From an uncultured Eubacteriales bacterium (GTDB lineage Bacteria; Bacillota; Clostridia; Oscillospirales; Oscillospiraceae), in contig UQZJ01000008.1 in NCBI GenBank assembly GCA_900545495.1, positions 1 to 64,000 of the forward strand: DNA of 64,000 bases, in the 5' to 3' direction. The notes below the pieces were generated by a model. That model did no database searches. It had not been told where the DNA came from and saw only the letters and a program-made list of their open reading frames with translations. Positions 44,310 to 53,029 of the stretch are shown here, piece after piece. The position numbers and the translations under genes are program-made. How positions within the stretch are numbered: position 1 is the stretch's first letter; each line of letters starts with the position of its first letter.

Positions 44310-45137
44310 ATGAAACGATTTTTGCAGTTAACCTTCACCATTGCCTTTGTCCTTTGCGCCATGTTGTCACTGTCCGGATGCTCCTCTTTGCAGAAGATTT
44401 TGCCGGATAACATGGGGACGAGGCATTATTGGGGGGATGACGATCCTTGGGGAGAAGAGACCATCCTATCCAAAACGGCAGATTCCGTCTCTTTCTGGCG
44501 GCGATTCGGCTTGAAATCCGGGAAGTTCGTTTTTACCTTAGCCAATCCCCGCCTGATCTCCCATATGAGCGACCTTCCGGACGAGCCAGTAAAGAACGCC
44601 GGTTTTACAGAGGCGACCGGCTTTACTTTTGCCCTGCCGCCCGACGATCCTGAGCGCACGGACCACAATACCCATAAAAACATCTACTATCCCGATTTTG
44701 TGCGGGAGGACGGTTCCTTTCTTGACGGCGCATACCTGCTCCTGCTGGACATCACGGTGGAAAGCCAGGATGCCGTTAATTTTACAACGATGGACAAGGA
44801 TGAGGGCGGGCTTCCCATGGGGCTTTATTCAGACCCCTATGTCTTCCGCACCGAGTCCATTGTCAATGCCGGAGTTGCTGGCGATGAACAGGAAGACCCG
44901 GTGCCGTGCACTTTTCTCTTCTATTACAGCGGCTTTGGAAGCTGTTCTGAGAATGACCTGGCCTTCCGCGTGGAGCCCGGCGAGAGCATTACCTTCACGA
45001 TAGGCTTTCCCATCAGCGACATTCGACATGGGGGGATCTTTGATCTAAATAAAATCTCCCTGTACAGCCAGAATAGTGCGGAAAGTAGGCTCTGCCGGGT
45101 GGAGATCGCGGATGACGGCAGCGTGTCATTTGAATGA
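44310..45137 (+). CDS. Putative lipoprotein in the ABC transporter operon
   Basis: 275 residues. The signal RFLQLTFTIAFVLCAMLSLSGCSS has a lipobox LSGC. The mature protein is acidic and beta-rich (GAYLLLLDITVESQDAVNF, FRVEPGESITFTIGFPISD), perhaps an Ig-like surface domain near the C-terminus. The ATG at 44310 follows CAGGAG. The distance to the permease gene (about 50 bases) suggests one transcript. Function unknown. Confidence 0.7.
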   Translation: MKRFLQLTFTIAFVLCAMLSLSGCSSLQKILPDNMGTRHYWGDDDPWGEETILSKTADSVSFWRRFGLKSGKFVFTLANPRLISHMSDLPDEPVKNAGFTEATGFTFALPPDDPERTDHNTHKNIYYPDFVREDGSFLDGAYLLLLDITVESQDAVNFTTMDKDEGGLPMGLYSDPYVFRTESIVNAGVAGDEQEDPVPCTFLFYYSGFGSCSENDLAFRVEPGESITFTIGFPISDIRHGGIFDLNKISLYSQNSAESRLCRVEIADDGSVSFE

Positions 45138-45190
45138 ACCTGCATTTCGGCACATTTGCAAATCTATATCCATAACGGGAGATGATACTA

Positions 45191-46030
45191 TTGTGGAGCT
45201 CGATAAAAGTTGAATTATATAAGGCTGTTCATAACCGCTGGCTATGGATAGCTGTCCTGATCGGGTCAGCTATTGCCTCCATCAACGTGTTGGAAAACAT
45301 CCAGCGTATGTATACTTATGGCTATGCGGCCAGCGGTATCGGCGGCAATTATTGTGGGCTGTCTCTATTTATCCACTGGATTGCTGTTGGGGGAACCAGT
45401 ATGGGCTTTCGCATCCTTTACTTCGTGTGGCCAATTCTGGTGTCCATGCCCTTTGGGTGGTCATACTGTCAAGAACGAAGATCTGGCATTTATTATCAGA
45501 TCGTCCTCAGACGCAATCACATGATATACTTTGTTTCGAAGTATATCGCAGTCTTTGTCAGCGGCGGAATTGCGCTGGCATTGCCTGTTTTCTTGAATCT
45601 GATGGTTAACGCTTTGATTTGCCCCGCACTTATCCCCAATGTCAACGACTTTCTGGCGATGGTATTCGACGGCAATTTTCTTTCGCAAATTTACTATACA
45701 AATCCGTGGCTTTATTCCCTGATATGGTGTGGCATGGAATTCCTTTGGGGCGGCACCGCAGCCTGCCTTTGCTTTGTTGTGGGTGCCAAGCCGCGGCTAC
45801 AGGTTATCGTGATCCTGACGCCATTTGTCATACTGGTCACCTTGGATGTGCTCTGTGCCGTTCTATTAAATTACGGACATTGCCATCTTGCGCTGTCACC
45901 ATTGAATCTTGCGGCAGGCATTTCCGCCAATCAGAACCCGGAGTGGCTGATGTTTCTTGAAATCGGTGTTCTGATTGCAATTTCTTTCCTGATTGGGCGT
46001 TGGCAGGTGATAAAACATGAACTGGTTTAA
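45191..46030 (+). CDS. ABC-2-type transporter permease subunit 1
   Basis: About 279 residues with six hydrophobic helices (WLWIAVLIGSAIASI, IYYQIVLRRNHMIYFVSKYIAVFVSGGIALALPVFLNLMV, VIVILTPFVILVTLDVLCAVLL). The order (N-terminal cytosolic helix, then a coupling segment RRSGIYYQIVLRR) is that of ABC-2 exporters such as LanEG or CcmA-linked permeases. I prefer the TTG at 45191, nine bases after GGGAG; an ATG at 45182 abuts that site. It overlaps the next gene by 14 bases. Confidence 0.78.
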   Translation: MWSSIKVELYKAVHNRWLWIAVLIGSAIASINVLENIQRMYTYGYAASGIGGNYCGLSLFIHWIAVGGTSMGFRILYFVWPILVSMPFGWSYCQERRSGIYYQIVLRRNHMIYFVSKYIAVFVSGGIALALPVFLNLMVNALICPALIPNVNDFLAMVFDGNFLSQIYYTNPWLYSLIWCGMEFLWGGTAACLCFVVGAKPRLQVIVILTPFVILVTLDVLCAVLLNYGHCHLALSPLNLAAGISANQNPEWLMFLEIGVLIAISFLIGRWQVIKHELV

Positions 46031-46847
46031 TGTGCTCTGGCATGATCTGCGCAATGGACTTCTTCGTTGGCGCCAGCTGCTGATCCCTATCATCTTCCTG
46101 ATACCATGTTTTTTGGGCAACCGCGAATTTAGTGCCGCCGGGATTTCGGCTTCTTGGGGCGATTATCTGCTTTACTGCTTCAAAGGACAACTGCCAATTT
46201 CAGCAAACACCGCACTTCAAGATATCTCTTTACCAACATTGTGGATACTCGTTGTTGGAAGCTGCCTCTATCTAAACTTAGACTACCTGCCTAAAGACAT
46301 GACATCGTTCGGCTTGCAGATTATTTACCGCTGCAGAAATAAAGCCGGCTGGTTTCTCTCAAAGTGTCTATGGAATGCAATGAGCTGTCTGCTCTATCTT
46401 GCGTTGGCCTGTCTTACAACATTTCTCTTCTCATGGTTTGCCGGCGCATCATCCACCATGGCAGCTTCTTCCCAGTCCTGTGCTTATATTTTTCAATCCG
46501 CTATATTCGATCCGATATCATTATCCATAAGGCAAACCAGCATGGTTGCAGTCCTGCTTCCATTCCTGACTATTTTTGCATTAAGTATGCTGGAAATGCT
46601 TCTTTGCATGATTACGAAGCCAATTCTCGCCTTTTTATCATGCATGCTTCTATTAGCTTTTGCCGCGTTTGGATCATCTCGATGGTTTCTTGGTGTCGGT
46701 GCCATGTCAATACGAAGCTCTTATGTAACGGCAGGCGGTGCTTCTCCTCTATTCTCAGCATGCTTTGCTATTGGAATGATCATAGCATATATTCTGATTG
46801 GGGTAGCAGCATTCAGGAAAGCCGATATACTGAGCATAGAAGAATAG
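46017..46847 (+). CDS. ABC-2-type transporter permease subunit 2
   Basis: 276 residues with six hydrophobic helices (QLLIPIIFLIPCFLG, LPTLWILVVGSCLYLNLDYL, LLYLALACLTTFLFSWFAG, VAVLLPFLTIFALSMLEMLLC and a C-terminal IGMIIAYILIGVAAF). The segment FGLQIIYRCRNKAGWFLSKCLW matches the coupling region of subunit 1, so the two probably form a heterodimer. It ends eight bases before the ATPase. Confidence 0.78.
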   Translation: MNWFNVLWHDLRNGLLRWRQLLIPIIFLIPCFLGNREFSAAGISASWGDYLLYCFKGQLPISANTALQDISLPTLWILVVGSCLYLNLDYLPKDMTSFGLQIIYRCRNKAGWFLSKCLWNAMSCLLYLALACLTTFLFSWFAGASSTMAASSQSCAYIFQSAIFDPISLSIRQTSMVAVLLPFLTIFALSMLEMLLCMITKPILAFLSCMLLLAFAAFGSSRWFLGVGAMSIRSSYVTAGGASPLFSACFAIGMIIAYILIGVAAFRKADILSIEE

Positions 46848-46855
46848 GAGACCAT

Positions 46856-47497
46856 ATGGAAATCATTATCGACCATGCCACAAAAATTATCCGAAGGGCT
46901 ACCATATTAGGCGATATATCTTATCGCTTTACCAGCGGCCATGTATATGGCCTGCAAGGGCCTAATGGCTGTGGTAAAACTATGCTGATGCGCCTTATCA
47001 GTGGACTCATCCGCCCCACAAGCGGCGCCGTATACATAGACGGCACTGAGTTGGGTAAGGAGGTTGATTTTCCCAGTTCACTTGGCCTTCTTATTGAAAA
47101 CCCCTCCTTTCTCCCAAACTATACCGGTCTTGATAATCTCCGGCTTCTGGCCCGCCTCAGAGATCGCGTTACTATACAGCAAATCAGTCAGACAATTGAA
47201 GATGTTGGCTTATTGCCATCCGATCGCCGGAAATATAGAAAGTATTCCCTTGGCATGAAACAGCGCTTGGGGATTGCTGCGGCCATTATGGAGCAGCCTG
47301 ACTTGATTATTTTAGATGAACCAACCAATGCACTGGATGACACAGGCGTCGCGCAGATTTGTGCCCTCATCCGCCGCGAAAGAGAGCGTGGTGCTCTCAT
47401 CGTACTTACATGCCACGATTCCAGCATTCTGACATCACTTTCAGATGAGATACTTACTATCTCAAACGGCTGTATCGAAAGGACGTCTGTAACATGA
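46856..47497 (+). CDS. ABC transporter ATPase subunit
   Basis: 213 residues, a compact single nucleotide-binding domain. Walker A GPNGCGKT at 35-42, signature SLGMKQ at 131-136, Walker B LIILDEPTNALDD at 150-162 (Asp154, Glu155), and the switch His in LTCHDSS. It powers export through the two permeases upstream. The ATG at 46856 follows TAGGAG. The stop overlaps the next start (ATGA). Confidence 0.93.
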   Translation: MEIIIDHATKIIRRATILGDISYRFTSGHVYGLQGPNGCGKTMLMRLISGLIRPTSGAVYIDGTELGKEVDFPSSLGLLIENPSFLPNYTGLDNLRLLARLRDRVTIQQISQTIEDVGLLPSDRRKYRKYSLGMKQRLGIAAAIMEQPDLIILDEPTNALDDTGVAQICALIRRERERGALIVLTCHDSSILTSLSDEILTISNGCIERTSVT

Positions 47498-48084
47498 AAA
47501 AGCGAAGTATTATCGTTGGCATCCTTATCGTTCTGCTATGCGCTGCTTGGGCATGGCGATACACAACGCTGAATCATGTATATAAAAATCTCTGTGCCCA
47601 AAAGGAGCTGCATGAAATAGGTGACGTTGTTCCGTTTGGTCAGGATTATATTGGCGGCGCCTGTATTGATGGATACTCCTTACGAGTGGATCAGTTTGAT
47701 ATCGTAGACTTTGGTGAATACATCAGCAGCAGTGATCTTGTTGATGTCGATGATTATCCATCACACCCCGAAAAATTGGCGTTAACCTACATAACGTTGT
47801 TTAATGGCAGCAGCGATGCGGAGGGCGTTATGCTGACAGACCTCGCGCTCCACGGAGTCGACAATTACGTCGGTTTGGACTGGGAACTCCTCACCAAATT
47901 AAATCCGGTTTTACAAGGAAATTTCGGCATCCATCTTTCGCCCCATACGGAATACCAACTTGTTCTTCCCTTTGATCTGCAAAAAGCCTTCTTTGGAAGT
48001 GACACATGGCGGCATCTGGACAAATACTCCATGTATTTGCACATGACCTCGTTTCCCATGGAAAAAGACATCAAGGTTCAGTGA
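47494..48084 (+). CDS. Membrane-anchored extracellular protein, last gene of the ABC operon
   Basis: 196 residues. One N-terminal hydrophobic helix (IIVGILIVLLCAAWAWRY) is followed by an extracellular domain without a recognised family (possibly like DUF5028; tentative). Features include VVPFGQDYIGGACIDGYSLRV and HLDKYSMYLHMTSFP. The four-base overlap with the ATPase argues for a role in the same transport system, perhaps a substrate receptor or immunity component. Confidence 0.68.
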   Translation: MKKRSIIVGILIVLLCAAWAWRYTTLNHVYKNLCAQKELHEIGDVVPFGQDYIGGACIDGYSLRVDQFDIVDFGEYISSSDLVDVDDYPSHPEKLALTYITLFNGSSDAEGVMLTDLALHGVDNYVGLDWELLTKLNPVLQGNFGIHLSPHTEYQLVLPFDLQKAFFGSDTWRHLDKYSMYLHMTSFPMEKDIKVQ

Positions 48085-48265
48085 TCTATCGTATGTTTCG
48101 TGGTTAATCTGTAGGTTTTCTACTCATTACGCCGCAATCGAGTCTCATACCTTTTTAGGTTCTGTTTTATGGGAATACTTGTCTCATTCTTCCTTCTGTC
48201 TTAGTACCTCCGATAGAGTGAGTCCTTCTGGGTACGCCATGGTGACGCTACCCTCGTGACAACTT

Positions 48266-48304
48266 GAGAGCGCACCTCCCCCTTGGTGGGAGGTGCGCTC
48301 TTTC
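48266..48304. terminator. Terminator between the ABC operon and the mobilization genes
   Basis: GAGCGCACCTCCC/GGGAGGTGCGCTC with a seven-base loop, then TTTCTCT. It may serve both strands. The 180 bases before it (48085-48265) show nothing else I can support. Confidence 0.75.
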
Positions 48305-48309
48305 TCTGC

Positions 48310-48567
48310 TCATTTGACGCGATACAGGTTGCTGGTCAGGCTGCCGTTGGGACGGCGGCGATGGGTGCGCTCCAGGAAACCGTGACGTTCCAAATCTGTC
48401 AACGCCCGCTGCACGGTACGGCGGGACAGCTTCAGATCCTCCGCGATCCTGCGGACGCTGGGCCAGCAGGTATTCCCTGCGTCAGACCGATCCTTGAGGT
48501 ACATATAGACTGTCCTTGCCCGATGGGGCAGCTCCATGTCGGCGTAGATGCTTCCAAAGTAGCTCAT
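48310..48567 (-). CDS. Small winged-helix (HTH) protein of the mobile element
   Basis: 85 residues. HRARTVYMYLKDRSDAGNTCWPSVRRIAEDLKLSRRTVQRALTDLERHGFLER is a typical replication-initiator/GntR-like winged helix of the kind placed next to conjugation genes. It overlaps the end of the VirD4 gene by four bases, so it is in the same transcript and may regulate transfer. Confidence 0.82.
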   Translation of the reverse strand: MSYFGSIYADMELPHRARTVYMYLKDRSDAGNTCWPSVRRIAEDLKLSRRTVQRALTDLERHGFLERTHRRRPNGSLTSNLYRVK

Positions 48568-50342
48568 GGCCTTGTGTCCTCACTGTAGAGCCCCATGGCC
48601 GAGCGAGGTGTTCTCCTCTGTGTGGCCGATGCCTGCTGCGCCTGTATGGGCCGGTCACTGCTGCTATATCTTTTGCTGATACTGAGGAACAATTCCTGAC
48701 GGCTGGCGTAGGCCACAGGCCGCGCCGCGTGTTCCGGTGTGGCATAGGTCGCATCGAAGGTAATGCCCCAATCGAGAAACAGCCGCAGCTTCGTCTGCAT
48801 GGGATGTGTTCCCGTTTTTATCACCACAAAGCTGCCCTTGGGAATGGATTTCAACTCGTCCGGCGTCATCAGCGGACGCTCTATCATCTGCAGGCTCTGG
48901 CTGGGATCGTTCTTCCCCTTACTGACAGAGCCGCTGAGTACCGTGCGGCTGCCCAGCGATTTGGAAAGCTGCTCCGCCGTCTGACTGTTGGGCGCAAAGC
49001 CGCCGAAGATGGTATCCTGACAGTTGTCAGTCAATATTTCTGCGCCTTCTCTGCCGTAAGTCTTCTCCAACTGCGCCAGCGATTGGATGATGGGTACCAG
49101 TGTGATACCTCGGGAACGTCCCGCACTGAACAATGCCTCCACATCAAAGGCAGGCATTGTGCCAAACTCATCACAATAGAACACCACGCGGCCGGGCAGA
49201 CGCCCGCCGTTCTCGTCCGCCACGGCGAACAGCTCCCGCGCCAGCGTCTGTATCATCAAGCCTGCCATGAAGTTCTTGGTGGTGTCCTCCTCCGGCAGGA
49301 TTAAGAATACGGTGGATTTCTCCGCCGCGAATTGCTCTGCATTGATGGCACTGTCGAAGCACAGCACCTGCTCCAGCTCGCTGTCGAGGAAGGCGTTGAG
49401 CCGGGACAGCACCGTGGACATGACGGAGGCCATGGCCTGTTCAGAGGCATCCAGCGCTGCACCGGCAAACCATCGGGCCTTGTGTACGTCCGGCAGTCTG
49501 TCCATCAGAAGTGCAAACCAGTTTTTGCCGCGAACGCCGGAGGGTGCTAATAGTTCCTGTACCAGCTTGAATACGGACACGATGTGTTGGCGTTCTGTGG
49601 GGCATTTGCTGTCCGGCGGCAGGAATTCCGCCAGCAGGAGCACTACGGAGGTCAGCAAGCCCTCCGCCGCATCGTAGAAATAGGCGTTCTGCCCGTAGTC
49701 AGTGTCGCCGTTCGGAGACACGACGGTCTTGGCCAGTATCTTGGCGTACTTCTCCGCTTTGGCACGGGCGGCAAGACCGCCGGTCGCCCGTGTCTCATCC
49801 ATGTAGTGGTTGATGAGCGTCAGCAGGTTGTAGCCATCCGAGCGCGTGGGGTTACGCAGATCCACCACAGAAACATGATAGCCATAATACCTCGCTGCCA
49901 CTGCGCCGTAGTTGCGGGCGAGGTCACCCTTTGTGTCCGTAGCAAAAAAACTCATACCGCAGGCGCAGGCATACTCCAGATTGGGATACAGGAAATACGC
50001 CGTCTTACCCACGCCGGATGCACCGATCATAAGACAATGCACATCGTCCTTGTCTACCAGTGCGGTGATGCCGTGCTTGCTGCTGGTGCTGCCCAGCACC
50101 AATCCCTGCGCGTCAGGTAGGTTTTTTCCCGCCCGCCAGTCCGATACTTGGAAGGGAACAAGGGCATAGGTCTTACGGATCTCTGTATTGGTAGCCCACC
50201 GTGCCGTGCCATGCTGCCCGTCGCCTACGGTCTTGGACTTGATATTGTTCAGCGCGTAGTGGTCACCCAGCAATGCCAGTCCGCCGATGATGGTCGCCAT
50301 GGCGCCTGCCGCCGCAAAGAGTATCCAGAGGTTATCTGTCAC
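48564..50342 (-). CDS. VirD4/TraG-like type IV coupling protein
   Basis: 592 residues. An N-terminal membrane segment (LWILFAAAGAMATIIGGLALL) is followed by Walker A IGASGVGKT (106-114), the FFATDTKGDLARNYG region, Walker B VVFYCDEFGTMP, and IIQSLAQLEKTYG. It is a hexameric inner-membrane ATPase that brings the relaxase-DNA complex to a type IV channel. The GTG at 50342 follows AAAGGAG. No VirB4-type channel ATPase is present in the window. Confidence 0.94.
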   Translation of the reverse strand: MTDNLWILFAAAGAMATIIGGLALLGDHYALNNIKSKTVGDGQHGTARWATNTEIRKTYALVPFQVSDWRAGKNLPDAQGLVLGSTSSKHGITALVDKDDVHCLMIGASGVGKTAYFLYPNLEYACACGMSFFATDTKGDLARNYGAVAARYYGYHVSVVDLRNPTRSDGYNLLTLINHYMDETRATGGLAARAKAEKYAKILAKTVVSPNGDTDYGQNAYFYDAAEGLLTSVVLLLAEFLPPDSKCPTERQHIVSVFKLVQELLAPSGVRGKNWFALLMDRLPDVHKARWFAGAALDASEQAMASVMSTVLSRLNAFLDSELEQVLCFDSAINAEQFAAEKSTVFLILPEEDTTKNFMAGLMIQTLARELFAVADENGGRLPGRVVFYCDEFGTMPAFDVEALFSAGRSRGITLVPIIQSLAQLEKTYGREGAEILTDNCQDTIFGGFAPNSQTAEQLSKSLGSRTVLSGSVSKGKNDPSQSLQMIERPLMTPDELKSIPKGSFVVIKTGTHPMQTKLRLFLDWGITFDATYATPEHAARPVAYASRQELFLSISKRYSSSDRPIQAQQASATQRRTPRSAMGLYSEDTRP

Positions 50343-50413
50343 AGGATTTCTCCTTTCTTTTTTTATCGATTTATGTTACTATTGCCGTGTAAAAATAGGG
50401 GGAGGGACACTAC

Positions 50414-51277
50414 ATGAGCCATCTCGTTGCCACCGAATATAAATGCTTTGAGGACATTCGCAGAACGCGCCCCGACGGTTCCGAGTATTGGTATGCCAGA
50501 GAACTGGCTCCGGTCCTGGATTATGCAAAATGGGAAAACTTTGCCAAGGTCATCAAGCGCGCTATGATCGCCTGTGAAAACAGTGGGCATAACGTTGCCG
50601 AATGTTTTCCTGAGGTCAGGAAAACATCTCCTATGCCTCACGGCGGTGTGAAGGAGCTTGTTGACTACGAGTTGTCCCGCTACGCCTGCTATCTGATCGT
50701 ACAGAACGGTGATCCGCGCAAAGAAGTCATCGCGCTGGGGCAAACCTATTTCGCCATCCAAACCTACCGGCAGGAAGTGGCAGACCGTTTTAACCAGCTG
50801 GACGAGGACAGCCGCCGACTGGTCGTGCGCGGCGATATCAAGCAATGGAATCAGCTGCTTGCCGAAGCAGCCAGAAACGCCGGTGTGATCACGGCAGATG
50901 AGTTTGCCGTATTCCAAAACGCCGGGTACATGGGATTGTACGGCGGCATGACCGTGGATGACATTCACCGCAAGAAGAACTTGGAGGTCGGTCAAAAGAT
51001 CCTCGACTACATGGGCAGTACAGAGCTGATCGCAAACCTGTTCCGTATTTCTCAGACCGAGGAGAAGCTGCGGAAGGATAGCGTGAACAGCGCGGATACC
51101 GCCACCGCCGTCCATTACAAGGTCGGCAGTGAAGTAAGAGAAGCCATCGAAAAAATCGGCGGCACAATGCCGGAAGATCTGCCCACTCCCGAAAAGAGCA
51201 TCGCCCAGCTGGAAAAGGAACAGCTCCAGCGACTAAAACAGCAGGCGCTGGATGGGCAATTGATGTTGGATGAATGA
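50414..51277 (+). CDS. dinD: DinD-like DNA damage-inducible protein
   Basis: 287 residues. Matches DinD: EYWYARELAPVLDYAKWENFAKVIKRAM, ELVDYELSRYACYLIVQNGDPRK, FAIQTYRQE, and FQNAGYMGLYGGMTVDDIHRKKN. DinD is LexA-controlled in E. coli and modulates RecA filaments. I see no Clostridial LexA box (GAAC-N4-GTTC) upstream. It is divergent from virD4 and is probably cargo that answers transfer-associated single-stranded DNA. The ATG at 50414 follows GGGGGAGGG. Confidence 0.92.
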   Translation: MSHLVATEYKCFEDIRRTRPDGSEYWYARELAPVLDYAKWENFAKVIKRAMIACENSGHNVAECFPEVRKTSPMPHGGVKELVDYELSRYACYLIVQNGDPRKEVIALGQTYFAIQTYRQEVADRFNQLDEDSRRLVVRGDIKQWNQLLAEAARNAGVITADEFAVFQNAGYMGLYGGMTVDDIHRKKNLEVGQKILDYMGSTELIANLFRISQTEEKLRKDSVNSADTATAVHYKVGSEVREAIEKIGGTMPEDLPTPEKSIAQLEKEQLQRLKQQALDGQLMLDE

Positions 51278-51429
51278 AGGTTTCAGCAACCTTGTGCTGT
51301 TAGCCATTTTACACCTATTGCCGCCAAATACTGTTGCACACAGGACCTTTCTTTTTTAGCTGTTTTGTGTTACTATGTGAAAAAGTGGTATGATAAGTAT
51401 GTGAAGCGACATATCTTGATGGAGGGCGC

Positions 51430-51723
51430 ATGGACGAGCTATACACAAAACTTGCAAATCTTGCCGCACGGTATGGCGCACAGCGGTTAGTCCTCTACGG
51501 CTCCCGCGCCAGAGGAGACTTCCACGCACGCAGCGATGTTGACCTCGCTGTATACGGTATGCCCGAGAAGCAGCGCGGCGGCTTTTCCCTTGAGGCAGAG
51601 GATCTTCCCACGCTCTTGAAGCTGGATATCGTGCATATCTCCGAGAATATGGAACCCGCGTTTCTGCAAAACATCGAGAAGGATGGTGTAACACTGTATG
51701 CTGCAGAAGATCGAAAACTATAA
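51430..51723 (+). CDS. MNT-type nucleotidyltransferase antitoxin
   Basis: 97 residues. The minimal nucleotidyltransferase signature GSX10DXD is exact: Gly24-Ser25, then Asp36-Val37-Asp38 in YGSRARGDFHARSDVDLAVYG. In characterised pairs MntA AMPylates the HEPN toxin. The ATG follows TGGAGGGCGC. It overlaps the HEPN gene by 26 bases, typical of these pairs. Confidence 0.9.
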   Translation: MDELYTKLANLAARYGAQRLVLYGSRARGDFHARSDVDLAVYGMPEKQRGGFSLEAEDLPTLLKLDIVHISENMEPAFLQNIEKDGVTLYAAEDRKL

Positions 51724-52084
51724 ACGTGCCTTTGCGCGGTTGGAAGATGCCGTCAAAAGCTATCTTGCAGCGCCGCAGGATACGTTGTACCGCGATGGAC
51801 TGATTCAGCGTTTTGAGTTCGCGGTGGAGCTGGCGTGGAAATCACTCCGCGAATACTTGGAGGATCAGGGCGTTGTGCTCGCCGTCGTTTCGCCCCGCGC
51901 TGTGCTGAAGGACGCCTATGCCGCCGGCATAATCGACGATGCCGATATGTGGAACGCAATCATCTCCGCACGAAATATTACTTCCCATGTCTACGATGAG
52001 GCTACCGCCACCGAAATCGCACGGCAGATCTGCGAAGATTTCACGCCCGTACTCCGTTCTTTGCTATTGCGCTACCAACAGTGA
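51698..52084 (+). CDS. HEPN-domain toxin (HI0074/HepT-like)
   Basis: 128 residues. The all-alpha HEPN fold has RFEFAVELAWKSLREYLEDQG in the core and an RX4H-type catalytic motif, Arg92 to His97, in ARNITSHVYDE. HEPN toxins of this type cleave RNA and are silenced by the adjacent MNT enzyme. It carries VVSPRAVLKDAYAAGII, a stretch shared by HI0074-like proteins. Confidence 0.88.
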   Translation: MLQKIENYKRAFARLEDAVKSYLAAPQDTLYRDGLIQRFEFAVELAWKSLREYLEDQGVVLAVVSPRAVLKDAYAAGIIDDADMWNAIISARNITSHVYDEATATEIARQICEDFTPVLRSLLLRYQQ

Positions 52085-52094
52085 CATGAATTTA

Positions 52095-52127
52095 CCCCGA
52101 CAGCCTTATGCTGTCGGGGTTTTCGCT
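52095..52127. terminator. Bidirectional terminator, HEPN / TOPRIM genes
   Basis: CCCCGACAGC/GCTGTCGGGG with a CTTAT loop, then TTTTC. Confidence 0.82.
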
Positions 52128-53017
52128 TTGTCTCGCTTCGCGCACAGGTCATCGTTCCAGTCTTTTCCCTGCGGACGCAGACGCTCCACGTCCACATCCA
52201 TCTCCTCCAGCACCTCCATCATGTTTTCACAGGCATCCTCGCCCGCCTCATCGTTGTCGAGGCAGAGATAGACCATATTCAGCTTCGGGTTCTGCCGCAG
52301 ACGTTCCAGCACCGGCTGAACAGACGTGCCGCAGCAGGCCACATAGCTGTGTTCCAGCCAGCCTGTCGGATAGAGCGTGATGTGGGACAGCAGGTCGATG
52401 GGAGCTTCAAACACATACAGGGAGCGATCTGTGCCATCCTTGTGGAAGCTGTGCTTCGCCTCGCTGCCCTCCACATTGATGCGGAACACCTTGCCCTGAC
52501 TGTTGCTGCTGCGAAGATGGGCGTGCCTGGCTTCTCCGTTTTCGTCCACGCCCACGAACACACAGTTGTGATGCAGAGTGTCTTCGTAGAGCAGCTTCTC
52601 CCGCACGAACGCCGTGACCACGTCGCGGTCGATGCGCCGGTGGGTGGTCAGGTAGGCGTAGAGCCGCCGCATATTGAGATAGGCCTCCGGCAGCGCGAAG
52701 GGCTTCGGCTCTCTCGACTCCGGCTCCTTCTTGACGATGGGGATGATGCCCTGACCGTCCCGCCCCAGCAGCATAGTCACCGCTTCGGGATAGGTCTTGT
52801 CGTAGAATTGCTGCACGAAGCTGATGGCGCGTCCGCCCTTCCGTGCGGCATGGTCATACCACATCGGTCCGCGCACGGTGATGCTGTGGTCGCTGACCAG
52901 CCGGTAATCCCGTCCGGCCATAATGAGTTTCTCGCCTCGATCCAACAGAAAAGACGGCAGGTCAACCTCGTTGGCCTGCCGTTTCTCCGCGGATGTGAAA
53001 TATACAAATTTACCCAC
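52106..53017 (-). CDS. DUF3991/TOPRIM-domain primase-like protein of the mobile element
   Basis: 303 residues. The N-terminal part resembles a primase zinc-binding-like module without cysteines (WYDHAARKGGRAISFVQQFY), the middle matches DUF3991, and the C-terminal TOPRIM domain has SLYVFEAPIDLLSH and the acidic motif VYLCLDNDEAGEDACE. Such proteins accompany MobP relaxases and probably prime the transferred strand. It lies 12 bases after the relaxase gene and shares its transcript. Confidence 0.88.
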   Translation of the reverse strand: MGKFVYFTSAEKRQANEVDLPSFLLDRGEKLIMAGRDYRLVSDHSITVRGPMWYDHAARKGGRAISFVQQFYDKTYPEAVTMLLGRDGQGIIPIVKKEPESREPKPFALPEAYLNMRRLYAYLTTHRRIDRDVVTAFVREKLLYEDTLHHNCVFVGVDENGEARHAHLRSSNSQGKVFRINVEGSEAKHSFHKDGTDRSLYVFEAPIDLLSHITLYPTGWLEHSYVACCGTSVQPVLERLRQNPKLNMVYLCLDNDEAGEDACENMMEVLEEMDVDVERLRPQGKDWNDDLCAKRDKAKTPTA

Positions 53018-53029
53018 GCTTTATACCTC

